Part shown: one piece after another, positions 41,577 to 50,493 of the stretch
How positions within the stretch are numbered: the stretch's first letter is position 1
Layout: the number at the start of each line of letters is the position of its first letter
Assembly (NCBI GenBank): GCA_018436595.1
Contig: JAHDLC010000035.1
Coordinates: 1-64,000, forward strand
DNA from: Synergistaceae bacterium
GTDB lineage: Bacteria; Synergistota; Synergistia; Synergistales; Aminobacteriaceae
Direction of reading: 5' to 3'
Length of the DNA stretch: 64,000 bases
Notes under the pieces: model-generated
What the model was told of the DNA's origin: nothing
Seen by the model: only the letters and a program-made list of their open reading frames with translations
Databases searched by the model: none
Position numbers and translations under genes: made by a program

Positions 41577-41610
41577 AAGCAAAAGGAGAGAGAACATCAT
41601 ATTCTCTCTC
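41577..41610 (-). terminator. Terminator of the DegT-ROK-pssA-psd unit
   Basis: GGAGAGAGAA (41584-41593) with TTCTCTCTCC (41601-41610), then CTTTTGCTTTTG on the - strand. About 30 bases after the DegT-like stop. Confidence 0.7.
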
Positions 41611-41640
41611 CACGTATGGGTGCCGGGAAAAAAAGTGAGG

Positions 41641-42645
41641 TCACCCTCCCTGATACAAGGGCTGTGAGGCTTTCCATTCCAGGTATATTGCGGAAAGCTG
41701 ATTCAGGCTGTTTTCCTCCATCCTCTCATCGCAGGGCAGGATTACCACTTTTCCGCTCCTGGCCTGCGGCACTCCCGGAGGAAGCTCCCAGGAAAGAGGG
41801 GGCTCGAATCCGGCGGCCCGAAGTCTTCTTTCAAGCTCCGCTCCGCCCTTTTCCGTCCGGACCGGCAGACCGAGAGGAACGGCGTCCCTGCCTGAAGGAA
41901 GAGGAATACCGAGAAGCCCGGCCAGGAGTCGGCAGTTGTTTCTCCTGGCGCCGGGTATGGACACCCACTCTGTTCTTTCAAGGATGAACCGCCCCGCTTC
42001 GGAAGGCGCCCTGACGGCTGAATCGCCGTCCAGCAGTTCTTCTCCCCTGAGGAGAAGTTCCCGGGATCCCGAGATCATGCCCAGGGTCTTTGCGGAGATG
42101 AAAGCCTCGAGAGGGGGCTCCAGTTCGGTCTTCAGCGGTATGCGGGAGAGGAGCAGTGCACCGTCGGGTACAGGAAGAAGTTTCCGGAAGCTGTAGAGGA
42201 CGAAATCGCCGAAGGATCCCACCCCGGGGGTGAAGAGAGCGTGGGCACAGTCCTCTACTATGATGGGTCGTTTTTCCGCCGGAAGGGCCTCCAGGACCCG
42301 TTCCGCCGCTCTGTTGGGGAAGCCGCAGAAATGGATGTACAGGAAGAGATCTCCCGGCGCTGTTCCTGAAGAGGAGATTTCGTCGGGGGAAGAGTAGAAT
42401 CTCACCTCGAACCCTCTCCGCAGCAGGGGCAGCGCGAGGGAGGCGCAGCACAGGGACGGAAGCCAGGCACGGCCTGACATCCGTGACGGCGGGAGAGAGT
42501 CCAGTGCCGTGGCCAGGGCCATCCTGCCCGTGCCCACGGAAAGGGAGAACCTCCCGTCCAGGGGAAGGATGCCGAGAAGGTGCCCGGAAACCGGGGGAGC
42601 CTGGAGTATGTCCCGGGGAAGGCGGAATTCGGCGGGAAATTTCAC
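41641..42645 (-). CDS. DegT/DnrJ-like PLP-fold protein
   Basis: 334 residues. VEDCAHALFTPGVGSFGDFV followed by LYSFRKLLPVPDGALLLS matches the cofactor Asp/His and Schiff-base Lys block of DegT/DnrJ/EryC1 sugar aminotransferases. The rest is divergent, shorter than the usual ~380 residues, and the N-terminal glycine/threonine block is reduced to SVGTGRMALATAL. Start GTG 42645 without an obvious ribosome site. It is the last gene after ROK, pssA and psd. A cell-envelope sugar modification is possible; substrate unknown. Confidence 0.6.
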   Translation of the reverse strand: MKFPAEFRLPRDILQAPPVSGHLLGILPLDGRFSLSVGTGRMALATALDSLPPSRMSGRAWLPSLCCASLALPLLRRGFEVRFYSSPDEISSSGTAPGDLFLYIHFCGFPNRAAERVLEALPAEKRPIIVEDCAHALFTPGVGSFGDFVLYSFRKLLPVPDGALLLSRIPLKTELEPPLEAFISAKTLGMISGSRELLLRGEELLDGDSAVRAPSEAGRFILERTEWVSIPGARRNNCRLLAGLLGIPLPSGRDAVPLGLPVRTEKGGAELERRLRAAGFEPPLSWELPPGVPQARSGKVVILPCDERMEENSLNQLSAIYLEWKASQPLYQGG

Positions 42646-42685
42646 TTTCGTTCGGGAACCCGGCGCTGAACTCCGGGAGGGGGGA

Positions 42686-43552
42686 TCAGTCCCGGGTCAG
42701 GGCGGCCGCGCCGATGGTGGCGGCGTCGTTCCCGAGGAGACTCAGCCTGAGGTCCAGGGTCTTCCGGAAAGGGGCGGCGAGGTAGTCCAGCACCCGCGGC
42801 CTGAGGACGGCGAGAAAATCCTCTCCCCTGCTCAGCCCTCCGCCGAGGATGACGGCCTGGGGATCCAGGAGGTGGATTGCTGAGGCGATGCCCTTGGCGA
42901 GGTGGTCGAGTCCCCTGTCCCAGAGGGGGGCTACCGTGGGGTTGGTCCTGCGGGTCCACAGGTATTTCAGGTCAGGCTGGAGCCCCATGGCTGTGGCCTG
43001 GCGCTCGAGGGCGTCGGCTCCGCTGATCCCCTCGAGGTGGCCGTGGGAGCCGCAGCCGCAGGGTTCGCCCGACCCCACCACCAGGTGTCCCGGTTCTCCC
43101 GCCATGCCGTGAAAGCCCTTCAGGATCCTTCCGCCGATGACGATGGCCCCGCCGATGCCCGTTCCGAGGGCCAGGAGAAGAAAATCGTCCATGCCGACGG
43201 CGGCTCCGCCCCATCCCTCGCCGAGGGCGTGGCAGTTGGCGTCGTTTTCCATGGCCACGGGGAGGCCGATTTTCGAGGAGAGCATTTTCCGGAGGGGAAG
43301 GCCGTTCCAGCCCGAAAAGTTGGGAAGGAGCAGGGCCGTCTCCCGGGCGGCGTCGAGCACCCCCGGGATGCCGACTCCCACTGGGCAGCCGCTGCAGGCA
43401 CCAAGGGACTTCGCCATGGCGGCGATCTGGGAGAGAACCCCGTCAGGTTCCCGCCCGGAAGTGGGCTCGGAGATCCTCCGCAGGATATGGCCGTCCTCCA
43501 CGAGGGCGGCGGCTATCTTGTGTCCTCCGAGGTCCACTCCCACCGCTTTCAT
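42686..43552 (-). CDS. ROK family sugar kinase (glucokinase-like)
   Basis: 288 residues. ATP motif VGVDLGGHKIAAALVEDG; sugar-binding AMENDANCHALGEGWGGAAV with catalytic Asp; LLLALGTGIGGAIVIGGRIL; the zinc site PCGCGSHGHLEGISG; C-terminal VILGGGLSRGEDFL. It phosphorylates glucose or an amino sugar such as N-acetylmannosamine. It sits seven bases after pssA in the same transcription unit. Confidence 0.88.
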   Translation of the reverse strand: MKAVGVDLGGHKIAAALVEDGHILRRISEPTSGREPDGVLSQIAAMAKSLGACSGCPVGVGIPGVLDAARETALLLPNFSGWNGLPLRKMLSSKIGLPVAMENDANCHALGEGWGGAAVGMDDFLLLALGTGIGGAIVIGGRILKGFHGMAGEPGHLVVGSGEPCGCGSHGHLEGISGADALERQATAMGLQPDLKYLWTRRTNPTVAPLWDRGLDHLAKGIASAIHLLDPQAVILGGGLSRGEDFLAVLRPRVLDYLAAPFRKTLDLRLSLLGNDAATIGAAALTRD

Positions 43553-43559
43553 GGCCGGT

Positions 43560-44339
43560 CTACTGCTCCACCCGCTTCGGTGCGGAACGCTTGTGGATCA
43601 TGGGTCCCGTAAGGACGTACACAAGGCATCCCAGCACGAGAATGGAGGCGATCCACGCTGCGTACGTGTCGCTGAGAATCCACAGCAGAAGAACCACCAG
43701 GGCCGCAGGGGCGAAGTACTTCACCTTGTTCGACGGCTTGGGGTAGCGGAGGTTCGAGAGCTGCAGGGAGATCATGACGAGGATCAGGAACTGGAAAACC
43801 AGGGAGACCGGACCCGTGACCAGGATGTGGTCATCCGGGTACAGTACCTGGGCGGCAAAGGCGGAAAGGGCGATCCACGACGAGTTGACGGTGATGGGGA
43901 GGCCGATGAAGCCTCCCTGGCCCCGGAGGGGGTCCTTCAGACGGAACTTGGAAAGCCGCAGGGCCCCAGAGAAGACGATGGCCGATGGCAGGATGGTTCT
44001 CCAGAAGGGGCTGGGCCCGTGGAGCAGCAGGGCGTACATCAGCACCGCCGGGGCGGCTCCGAAGGCCGAAAAATCTACGAAGGTGTCGAGTTCGGCGCCG
44101 AAGTCGGTGGAGCCCTTGAGCCACCGGGCGAGGTTGCCGTCCAGTCCGTCCAGGATGAGGGCGAGCATGATGTACTGGGCGGAGCGGGCCAGGAGGGCCG
44201 GCACGCCGAGCCGCATGGATTCCAGGGTGGAAAGGATGCTGGCGAAGCCGAAGAAGAGCGCCGAAAGGGTCACCAGGGTCGGGACGATACGGCGCCAGTT
44301 GGCCAGGGTCCGGAGCTTCTGGAGGTGGTCCTTCGTCAT
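43560..44339 (-). CDS. pssA: CDP-diacylglycerol-serine O-phosphatidyltransferase
   Basis: 259 residues, seven to eight membrane helices. CDP-alcohol phosphotransferase motif LDGLDGNLARWLKGSTDFGA then ELDTFVDF, with all conserved Asp residues and Gly/Arg. It makes phosphatidylserine from CDP-diacylglycerol and serine; SerA and partners upstream in the window supply serine. It starts two bases after psd, consistent with coupled phosphatidylethanolamine synthesis. Confidence 0.92.
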   Translation of the reverse strand: MTKDHLQKLRTLANWRRIVPTLVTLSALFFGFASILSTLESMRLGVPALLARSAQYIMLALILDGLDGNLARWLKGSTDFGAELDTFVDFSAFGAAPAVLMYALLLHGPSPFWRTILPSAIVFSGALRLSKFRLKDPLRGQGGFIGLPITVNSSWIALSAFAAQVLYPDDHILVTGPVSLVFQFLILVMISLQLSNLRYPKPSNKVKYFAPAALVVLLLWILSDTYAAWIASILVLGCLVYVLTGPMIHKRSAPKRVEQ

Positions 44340-44341
44340 GA

Positions 44342-45022
44342 TTACCGGTTCTCCCTGTTCACGATCCGGGCGATGACGGTCTGGCCTGCGGTCACCTGTT
44401 CGCCTATTTGGGCGAGAATCTCGATGTCACCCTTGGGGAAGTACATATCGAGCCGGGAGCCGAACTTCATCATGCCGAATCTCTGGCCTCTCCTCACGGA
44501 CACCGTCTTGTCGGGACGGAGCCAGTAGACAACCCTGCGGCACACGGGCCCCACGATCTGCGTCATGAGGCATGACGTTCCCTCTCCCTTGACGAGGATG
44601 GTATTGTGCTGGTTCACGTCGGAAGATTTTTCGTCGAAGGTGAAGAGTCTCTTTCCGGGGAAGTAGCCGAGGAAGGTGGAGGAGCCCCCGATGGGGAAAC
44701 GGTTCACGTGGACGTCGAGAAGACTGAGGAAGATGCTGATGCGCACGGTGTCTGTCTTCAGGTATTCACCTTCGTAGACTTCGGCGATCTTGGCAAGCTT
44801 GCCGCTGGCCGCCGCGACGACCAGCCCCGGGTCGGACGGTGTGGCCCTGTCGGGATCCCGGAAGAAAAAGAGCATGTAGCCGGCCGAAATATTGGCCAGC
44901 AGCAGTCCCAGGAACAGGGACGTACCGCCGGAAACGCCGAAGAGCAGGAAAAGCAGGCACATGACCGCTCCGAACGCTGCCGAAGCAAAAAGAAACGGTT
45001 TTACCTCTGGACGGAATTTCAT
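44342..45022 (-). CDS. psd: Phosphatidylserine decarboxylase (short type)
   Basis: 226 residues, short Psd related to archaetidylserine decarboxylase. Two N-terminal membrane segments (FLFASAAFGAVMCLLFLLFG and GTSLFLGLLLANISAGYMLF), FFRDPDRATPSDPGLVVAAA, the active-site His in LLDVHVNRFPIGG, NTILVKGEG, and the autoprocessing site RFGMMKFGSRLDMYFP where cleavage at Gly-Ser makes the pyruvoyl group. It converts phosphatidylserine to phosphatidylethanolamine. First gene of the psd-pssA-ROK-DegT unit. Confidence 0.92.
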   Translation of the reverse strand: MKFRPEVKPFLFASAAFGAVMCLLFLLFGVSGGTSLFLGLLLANISAGYMLFFFRDPDRATPSDPGLVVAAASGKLAKIAEVYEGEYLKTDTVRISIFLSLLDVHVNRFPIGGSSTFLGYFPGKRLFTFDEKSSDVNQHNTILVKGEGTSCLMTQIVGPVCRRVVYWLRPDKTVSVRRGQRFGMMKFGSRLDMYFPKGDIEILAQIGEQVTAGQTVIARIVNRENR

Positions 45023-45057
45023 AAAATAAAGCCCCCTTGTTTTCTGTTTGTCGAATA

Positions 45058-45086
45058 ATTATACCGTACATGGCTGGAGAGGTCAT
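45058..45086 (-). promoter_or_regulatory. Promoter of psd-pssA-ROK-DegT
   Basis: On the - strand ATGACC (45081-45086), 17 bases, TATAAT (45058-45063). Confidence 0.55.
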
Positions 45087-45235
45087 CTGAAATCCGGACA
45101 GTTCCCCGAATGTTGCGTCAGTACATTTACGGAATTTTTCTCTTTTGCGGGAAAGCGCGGCAGGAGCCCGCAGGTTGACCGGCGATTTCCAATGGGGTAT
45201 AAGGGGGACGCGGCGAAAGCCGCAGGAGGACCCGA

Positions 45236-45994
45236 ATGGAGAACCGCGAATTTTTTCCCGGACGGGAATCCGGCGAGGGAAGGACGGGCACTCCCCTTTT
45301 CCGGGCATCGTCAATCACGAAAATCTATCACCAGGGAACCCAGACCGAGGTCCGCGCCCTTGACGGGGTGGATCTCGAACTCTTCGACGGCGAGCTGGCG
45401 GTGCTCCTCGGCGCTTCGGGAAGCGGCAAGTCCACCCTGCTCAACATCCTCGGCGGCCTCGATATCCCCACGGGGGGGCGCCTTTTCTACAGGGAGGACG
45501 AGCTCACCGGCGCCGACGAGGATCTGCTCACCGCCTTCCGCAGAGATTCCGTGGGCTTTGTCTTCCAGTTCTACAATCTCATCCCCAGCCTGACCGCACG
45601 GGAAAACGTGGCCCTGGTGACGGAAATCGCCCCGGATCCCATGACCCCCGAGGAGGCCCTCGAACTTGTCGGACTGGAGGACAGGATGGACCATTTCCCC
45701 TCCCAGCTCTCCGGAGGGCAGCAGCAGCGGGTGGCCATCGCCCGGGCCATCGCGAAACGTCCGGAAGTCCTCCTGTGCGACGAACCCACCGGGGCCCTTG
45801 ACGTCACGACCGGCATCACCGTCCTCGAGGCGGTGGAAAAGGTGAACAGGGAACTGGGGACCCTTGCGGTGGTGATCACCCACAACGCCGCCATCGCTTC
45901 CATGGCCGATCGGGTGATCTTCCTCTCCGGCGGGAAGATCACGTCCATCCGGGGGAACGAGCGCCGCATGCCGGCACGTTCCCTCTCCTGGTGA
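45236..45994 (+). CDS. ABC transporter ATPase, MacB/LolD type
   Basis: 252 residues. Walker [21 protein letters not shown]-loop [18 protein letters not shown], signature [18 protein letters not shown], Walker [15 protein letters not shown]-loop VVITHNAA. Such ATPases power FtsX-like permeases that extrude lipids, lipoproteins or drugs. Downstream are an FtsX-like permease and an HlyD-like adaptor, so this is a tripartite exporter. GCAGGAGG before the ATG. Confidence 0.9.
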   Translation: MENREFFPGRESGEGRTGTPLFRASSITKIYHQGTQTEVRALDGVDLELFDGELAVLLGASGSGKSTLLNILGGLDIPTGGRLFYREDELTGADEDLLTAFRRDSVGFVFQFYNLIPSLTARENVALVTEIAPDPMTPEEALELVGLEDRMDHFPSQLSGGQQQRVAIARAIAKRPEVLLCDEPTGALDVTTGITVLEAVEKVNRELGTLAVVITHNAAIASMADRVIFLSGGKITSIRGNERRMPARSLSW

Positions 45995-45999
45995 GCGTC

Positions 46000-48363
46000 A
46001 TGCGGGCTCTCGACAGGAAGCTCCTCCGGGATCTTTCCGGGATGAAGGGACAGATGACGGCCATAGCCCTCGTCATGGCCTGCGGCCTCTCAATGATGAT
46101 CATGGCCAGGGGGCTCGTGGTCTCCCTGGAGGAGACGGAGCGAAGATACTACGGCACGTCCCGGTTCGCCGACGTTTTCTGCGAGCTGAAGCGGGCGCCT
46201 CTCTCCCTCGAATCCTCCCTGGCCGCCCTGCCCGGAGTTGCCGCGGCGGAAACGCGGGCCCGGGGCGTTTTGACCCTGGACATTCCGGGAATGAGGGAGC
46301 CCGTGGACGGCATGATCTTTTCCCTTCCGGAGGACCGTCCCCAGCGGCTGAACCTCCTTCACCTGAAGGCGGGACGGCTGCCTGCCCCGGGCAGCCGGGA
46401 CGAAATAGCCGTGAGCAGCGGCTTCGCGGGCGCCCACGGTTTTGTGCCCGGGGACGAGCTTGCCGGGACGGTCTACGGTGTCCGCCGCCGGTTCCGGATC
46501 ACCGGCATCGCCATGTCTCCGGAGTTCATCTATGAAACCCGGGCGGGAGAGATGCTCCCTGACCCGAGGCGGTTCGGCGTTTTCTGGATGAACAGCGGGG
46601 AGCTGTCCCGGGCCCTCGGCCTGGAAGGGGCCTTCAACAGCCTTTCGGTGCGGCTCTCCCCGGGGGCCGACGGAGATGAGACCAAGGCCGGCATCGACAG
46701 GCTGCTCGAGCCCTATGGGGGGCTCACCGCCTACGACCGGGGGGATCATCCCTCCGCGAAGCTCATGAGGGACGAAATCCGGCAGCTGAAGGGGTTTTCC
46801 GTGGCCTTCCCGGCGGTATTCCTCGCCGTGGCGGCCTTCATGACCAGCGCCGCCCTCACCCGCCTCGTGAAGCTCCAGAGGCAGCAGATCGCCCAGTTGA
46901 AAGCCTTCGGCTACTCCCCCTTTTCCGTGGGAGCCCATTTCCTGAAATTCGCCCTCGTCCCCGCCGTCGCCGCCACCCTCCTCAGCCTGACCTTCGGCAT
47001 GTGGGCGGGGCGGGCTTTCGTCTCCCTTTACCACCGGTTCTTCCAGCTTCCCTACCTGGAGTTCATCCCCGACTGGGGGGCCCTGGCCGCCGGGATAGCA
47101 GCGACCGCCGCCGCCGTCGTCCTGGGGGTCCTCAGCGCGGTGCGCCGGGCGGCCTCCCTCCCTCCGGCGGAAGCCATGCGGCCCGAGCCGCCGGCGGACT
47201 TCTCCCCCTCCCGTCTCGAGAAGATGGGGATCCACAGGCTTGTTCCTCCCTCCTTCCGCATGGCCCTGAGAAACCTGGAGCGGAGGCCCTGGCAGGCCTT
47301 CTTCACGGCCCTGGGCCTGTCCCTCGCCGCCGCGATTCCCGTCCTTCCCGGCGCCATGGCGGACGGTGTTGACTACCTCATGGAATTCCAGTGGTCCCTC
47401 GCCCAGCGGCAGGATGCCACGGCGGCCCTTCTCGAGCCCGGCGGGCCGGATGCCTTCTCCTCCCTGGAACGTCTTCCGGGGGTGCTCTCCGCTGAACCCT
47501 TCCGGGCCGTTCCCGTGGTGCTGAGGACCGGCCATCGAAAGTGGAGAACCGCCGTCACGGGCCTTCCCCGGAATCCGGAGCTCAACCGCCTTCTCGACCG
47601 GGACGGCAGGGAGATTTCCCTGCCTCCGGCAGGGCTCGTCATGTCGGAAAAGCTGGCGGACATTCTCGAGCTGTCCCCCGGGGACGGGGTAACCGCTGAA
47701 GTGCGGGAGGGGCGGCGTCCCGTGGTGCGGACGGTGCTCTCCGGCACGGTGTCGGACTACGCCGGCGTGGCGGTCTACATGGAGATCGACGCCCTCCGGA
47801 AGCTCCTCGGCGAACAGGGAACGGTGAGCGGCGCCTATCTTGCCGTAGATTCCCTCCGGTGGAACGACTTCCTCGCCGAGGTGAAGAAAACGCCCCGGAT
47901 AGCCTCCGTGGGGTCCACCGCCGCCGTGCTGGAGAATTTCCGCCGGACCACCGCGGAGATGATGGGCATGTCCCAGGCGGTCTACTATGTTTTTTCCATC
48001 ATCGTCTCCTTCGGGGTCATCTACAACGGCGCCCGGATCGCCCTCTCGGAGAGGGGAAGGGACCTCGCCACCCTCCGGGTTCTCGGGTTCACAAAACGGG
48101 AAGTGTCGGGGATTCTCGTCCTGGAGCTCGCCCTGCTGACCCTCGCGGCGGTAGGGCCGGGGCTGGTACTCGGGCGGTGGCTCACCGAAGCCGTCATGGA
48201 ATCGGCGGGAAGCGAGACCATGCGGTTTCCCGTGATCATCACCGGGCGGACCTACGTCATGGCCGCCGTCACGGTACTGTTCTCATCCCTTTTTTCCTTT
48301 GCCGTGGTGACGAGAAGAATAGCCTCCCTGGACCTGCTCGGCGTGCTGAAATCAGGAGAATGA
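46000..48363 (+). CDS. ABC transporter permease, FtsX/MacB-like (two FtsX repeats)
   Basis: 787 residues. An N-terminal helix and large extracytoplasmic domain are followed by an FtsX triplet (~270-400; VFLAVAAFMTSAALTRLVKL, LKAFGYSPFSVGAHFLKFAL), a second periplasmic domain, and a final triplet (~650-787; VIYNGARIALSERGRDLATL, RVLGFTKREVSGILVLELAL). Two FtsX units in one chain fit the longer MacB-like/LolCE-type group. A GTG at 45991 overlaps the ATPase stop, but GGTGAG lies just before ATG 46000, so the latter is used. The substrate is unknown. Confidence 0.88.
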   Translation: MRALDRKLLRDLSGMKGQMTAIALVMACGLSMMIMARGLVVSLEETERRYYGTSRFADVFCELKRAPLSLESSLAALPGVAAAETRARGVLTLDIPGMREPVDGMIFSLPEDRPQRLNLLHLKAGRLPAPGSRDEIAVSSGFAGAHGFVPGDELAGTVYGVRRRFRITGIAMSPEFIYETRAGEMLPDPRRFGVFWMNSGELSRALGLEGAFNSLSVRLSPGADGDETKAGIDRLLEPYGGLTAYDRGDHPSAKLMRDEIRQLKGFSVAFPAVFLAVAAFMTSAALTRLVKLQRQQIAQLKAFGYSPFSVGAHFLKFALVPAVAATLLSLTFGMWAGRAFVSLYHRFFQLPYLEFIPDWGALAAGIAATAAAVVLGVLSAVRRAASLPPAEAMRPEPPADFSPSRLEKMGIHRLVPPSFRMALRNLERRPWQAFFTALGLSLAAAIPVLPGAMADGVDYLMEFQWSLAQRQDATAALLEPGGPDAFSSLERLPGVLSAEPFRAVPVVLRTGHRKWRTAVTGLPRNPELNRLLDRDGREISLPPAGLVMSEKLADILELSPGDGVTAEVREGRRPVVRTVLSGTVSDYAGVAVYMEIDALRKLLGEQGTVSGAYLAVDSLRWNDFLAEVKKTPRIASVGSTAAVLENFRRTTAEMMGMSQAVYYVFSIIVSFGVIYNGARIALSERGRDLATLRVLGFTKREVSGILVLELALLTLAAVGPGLVLGRWLTEAVMESAGSETMRFPVIITGRTYVMAAVTVLFSSLFSFAVVTRRIASLDLLGVLKSGE

Positions 48364-48382
48364 AGAAAGGACGGTAAGGTGC

Positions 48383-49618
48383 ATGGACACGACTTCGGGA
48401 CGGACCAACAACAACAGGGGAAGAATCCGGAGGTTGGTCAGGAAGGCGGTGTACGCCCTCCTCGCCATAGCCGCCGCGGCCTGGGGAGCCGTTCTGCTGA
48501 TGCCCTCCCCCGTTCCGGTGAAGGTCATGGAAGTTGCCGCCGGACCCTTCTCCGTCACCGTCTCGGAAGAAGGAAAGACGGCCATCCGGAACCGGTACAC
48601 CGTGTCCGCCCCCGTGACGGGATATCTGAACAGGACGGTCCTCCGGGCGGGCGACCGGGTCCGGCGGGGGGAAACCGTTCTGGCTGTCCTCGATGGCGAA
48701 CCGTCGGGGCTCCTCTCCCCCAGGGCCCTCGCCGAGGCGGAGGCCCGCCTTCGGGCGGCGGAGGCGGCCCGGTCCCTGCGGAAGGCCGAGCTTGACCGGG
48801 CGAGGGTGGGCTATGACCTGGCAAAAAAACAGTTCGAGCGGATAGACCGCCTCCTGCCCTCCGGGGGCATTGCGAAGCAGGACTGGGACGTGGCGGAAAA
48901 CAGGATGCAGCTTCTCTCCAGGGACGTGAAGGCGGCGGAGTTCGCCCTCCGCATGGCGGAGTTCGACGCGGAGCAGGCCCGGTCCTCCCTCATACAGGGT
49001 CCGGAAAAGGGGAAACCCTCCGAACCGGTGCGGGTCCTCTCTCCCGTGGACGGGTACGTGCTGAAGGTCTTCGAGGAGAGTGCCAGGCCGGTGCAGGCCG
49101 GAACGCCCCTCCTCGAGGTGGGGGACCCGGATGACCTGGAGGGCGAGGCGGACCTGTTCTCCGCCGATGCCGCCGGGGTGGTGCCCGGAATGGAGGCTTC
49201 CATCGACGGCTGGGGGGGAGACAGGTCCCTGAGAGGCCGGGTGTCCGCAGTGGAGCGCAGCGGCTTCACCAAGGTGTCCGCCCTCGGCGTGGAGGAGCAG
49301 CGGGTGAAGGTGCGGGTGGACATACTGGATCCCGTTCCTCCCGGCTACCTGCTGGGAGACCGGTTCCGCATCGTGGTGCGCATCGTGGTGCGGTCGGATG
49401 GCGGGGTGCTCCAGGTGCCCCTCAGCGCCCTCTTCCGGCGGGGGACGGAATGGCATGTCTTTACCGCCGGGGGAGGAACGGCCCGGGATCGGAAGGTGGA
49501 AACGGGCGACAGCAACGGAATCATGGCGGAAGTGCTTTCGGGGCTCAAAGAGGGGGAACGGGTGATTCTTCACCCGTCGGAGAAAATCCGGGACGGAGTG
49601 AAGGTGGTGCAGGAATAG
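48383..49618 (+). CDS. HlyD/RND-type periplasmic adaptor protein
   Basis: 411 residues. N-terminal membrane helix (residues ~20-40), lipoyl halves (SVTVSEEGKTAIRNRYTVSA, PVTGYLNRTVLRAGDRVRRG), a long coiled coil at ~115-200 (LAEAEARLRAAEAARSLRKA and on), and beta-barrel segments ending in IRDGVKVVQE. It would bridge the inner-membrane exporter to an outer-membrane channel. IVVRIVVR at ~331-338 is a 12-base tandem duplication. The gene follows the permease by 20 bases; no TolC-like gene is present. Confidence 0.88.
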   Translation: MDTTSGRTNNNRGRIRRLVRKAVYALLAIAAAAWGAVLLMPSPVPVKVMEVAAGPFSVTVSEEGKTAIRNRYTVSAPVTGYLNRTVLRAGDRVRRGETVLAVLDGEPSGLLSPRALAEAEARLRAAEAARSLRKAELDRARVGYDLAKKQFERIDRLLPSGGIAKQDWDVAENRMQLLSRDVKAAEFALRMAEFDAEQARSSLIQGPEKGKPSEPVRVLSPVDGYVLKVFEESARPVQAGTPLLEVGDPDDLEGEADLFSADAAGVVPGMEASIDGWGGDRSLRGRVSAVERSGFTKVSALGVEEQRVKVRVDILDPVPPGYLLGDRFRIVVRIVVRSDGGVLQVPLSALFRRGTEWHVFTAGGGTARDRKVETGDSNGIMAEVLSGLKEGERVILHPSEKIRDGVKVVQE

Positions 49619-49622
49619 GGTG

Positions 49623-50420
49623 TCAGTCAGCCGCCGGAACGCCGAGGACTCTCTCCGCGGAACGGGGGGCGGGGGATTCCCCCTTCCGGTCGAACCACCG
49701 GATGATCTCCATGACACCGTCGAGGTGCTCCACCAGGGCCGAGCAGTGATCCACCCAGTCGCCGCAGTTGAAGTACTTTACTCCCTGGAAGGCCCGGACC
49801 GCCGGGTTGTGGATATGGCCGCAGATAATTCCCGAGGCGTCCATTTCCCTGACCGAGCGGGCGATACGGCTCTCGTAGCGGCTGAAATACTTTACCGCCT
49901 TTTTCACCCTGTCCTTGAGAAAGGAGGAAAGGGACCAGTACTCCCGTCCGGCGAGAGAACGGAAAAAGTTGATACCAGTGTTCAGATGCTGGGTGAAGCT
50001 GTAGGCCCTGTCGCCGGCCCAGGCAAGCCAGCGGCTGTAGAGCATCACGACGTCGAACTGGTGCCCGTGGACTACGAGGTACCTTCTGCCGTCGGCCCCG
50101 GTGTGGACAGCCTCGGAACGGATCCTGACACCTCCGAGGGACTGGCCGTCGAACCGGTTCATGAACTCGTCGTGATTGCCGGGGATATAGGTCACTGAGG
50201 TTTTTCCCGCGAGAGAGAGGATGGACCGGAGTACCGACGAGTGGGATGCAGGCCATGATCCTCCGGGCCCCATGTTCCACCCGTCGATGATGTCCCCCAC
50301 GAGGTACAGATTGTCGCACTCTACGGAGGAAAGAAAGCCGGAGATGTTGGCGGCCCTGCACCAGCGGGTTCCGAGATGGAGGTCTGAGAGAAAGATCGAT
50401 CGGTATTTCAGCGGGGTCAT
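49623..50420 (-). CDS. LpxH-like metallophosphoesterase (copy 2)
   Basis: 265 residues, clearly paralogous to copy 1 at 31.8 kb. Motifs: FLSDLHLGTRW, LVGDIIDGWNMG, IPGNHDEFMN, VVHGHQFDVVM and IICGHIHNPAV. Start ATG 50420 is preceded by GGAAGGG. It converges on the adaptor gene and follows the TamB-like gene by ~70 bases; with that gene it may be part of the outer-membrane lipid machinery. Confidence 0.85.
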   Translation of the reverse strand: MTPLKYRSIFLSDLHLGTRWCRAANISGFLSSVECDNLYLVGDIIDGWNMGPGGSWPASHSSVLRSILSLAGKTSVTYIPGNHDEFMNRFDGQSLGGVRIRSEAVHTGADGRRYLVVHGHQFDVVMLYSRWLAWAGDRAYSFTQHLNTGINFFRSLAGREYWSLSSFLKDRVKKAVKYFSRYESRIARSVREMDASGIICGHIHNPAVRAFQGVKYFNCGDWVDHCSALVEHLDGVMEIIRWFDRKGESPAPRSAERVLGVPAAD

Positions 50421-50493
50421 CCCTTCCTTTCCGAGGCGCCTCCGAGGACGCCGCTTCCCATTATACAGCAAGGGAAATGTCCGGTCTCGCCGG

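Noticed and set aside
49365-49395. 12-base tandem repeat in the adaptor gene (IVVRIVVR)
   Set aside because: In-frame, short, and on a surface strand; probably a neutral duplication and not a regulatory repeat.
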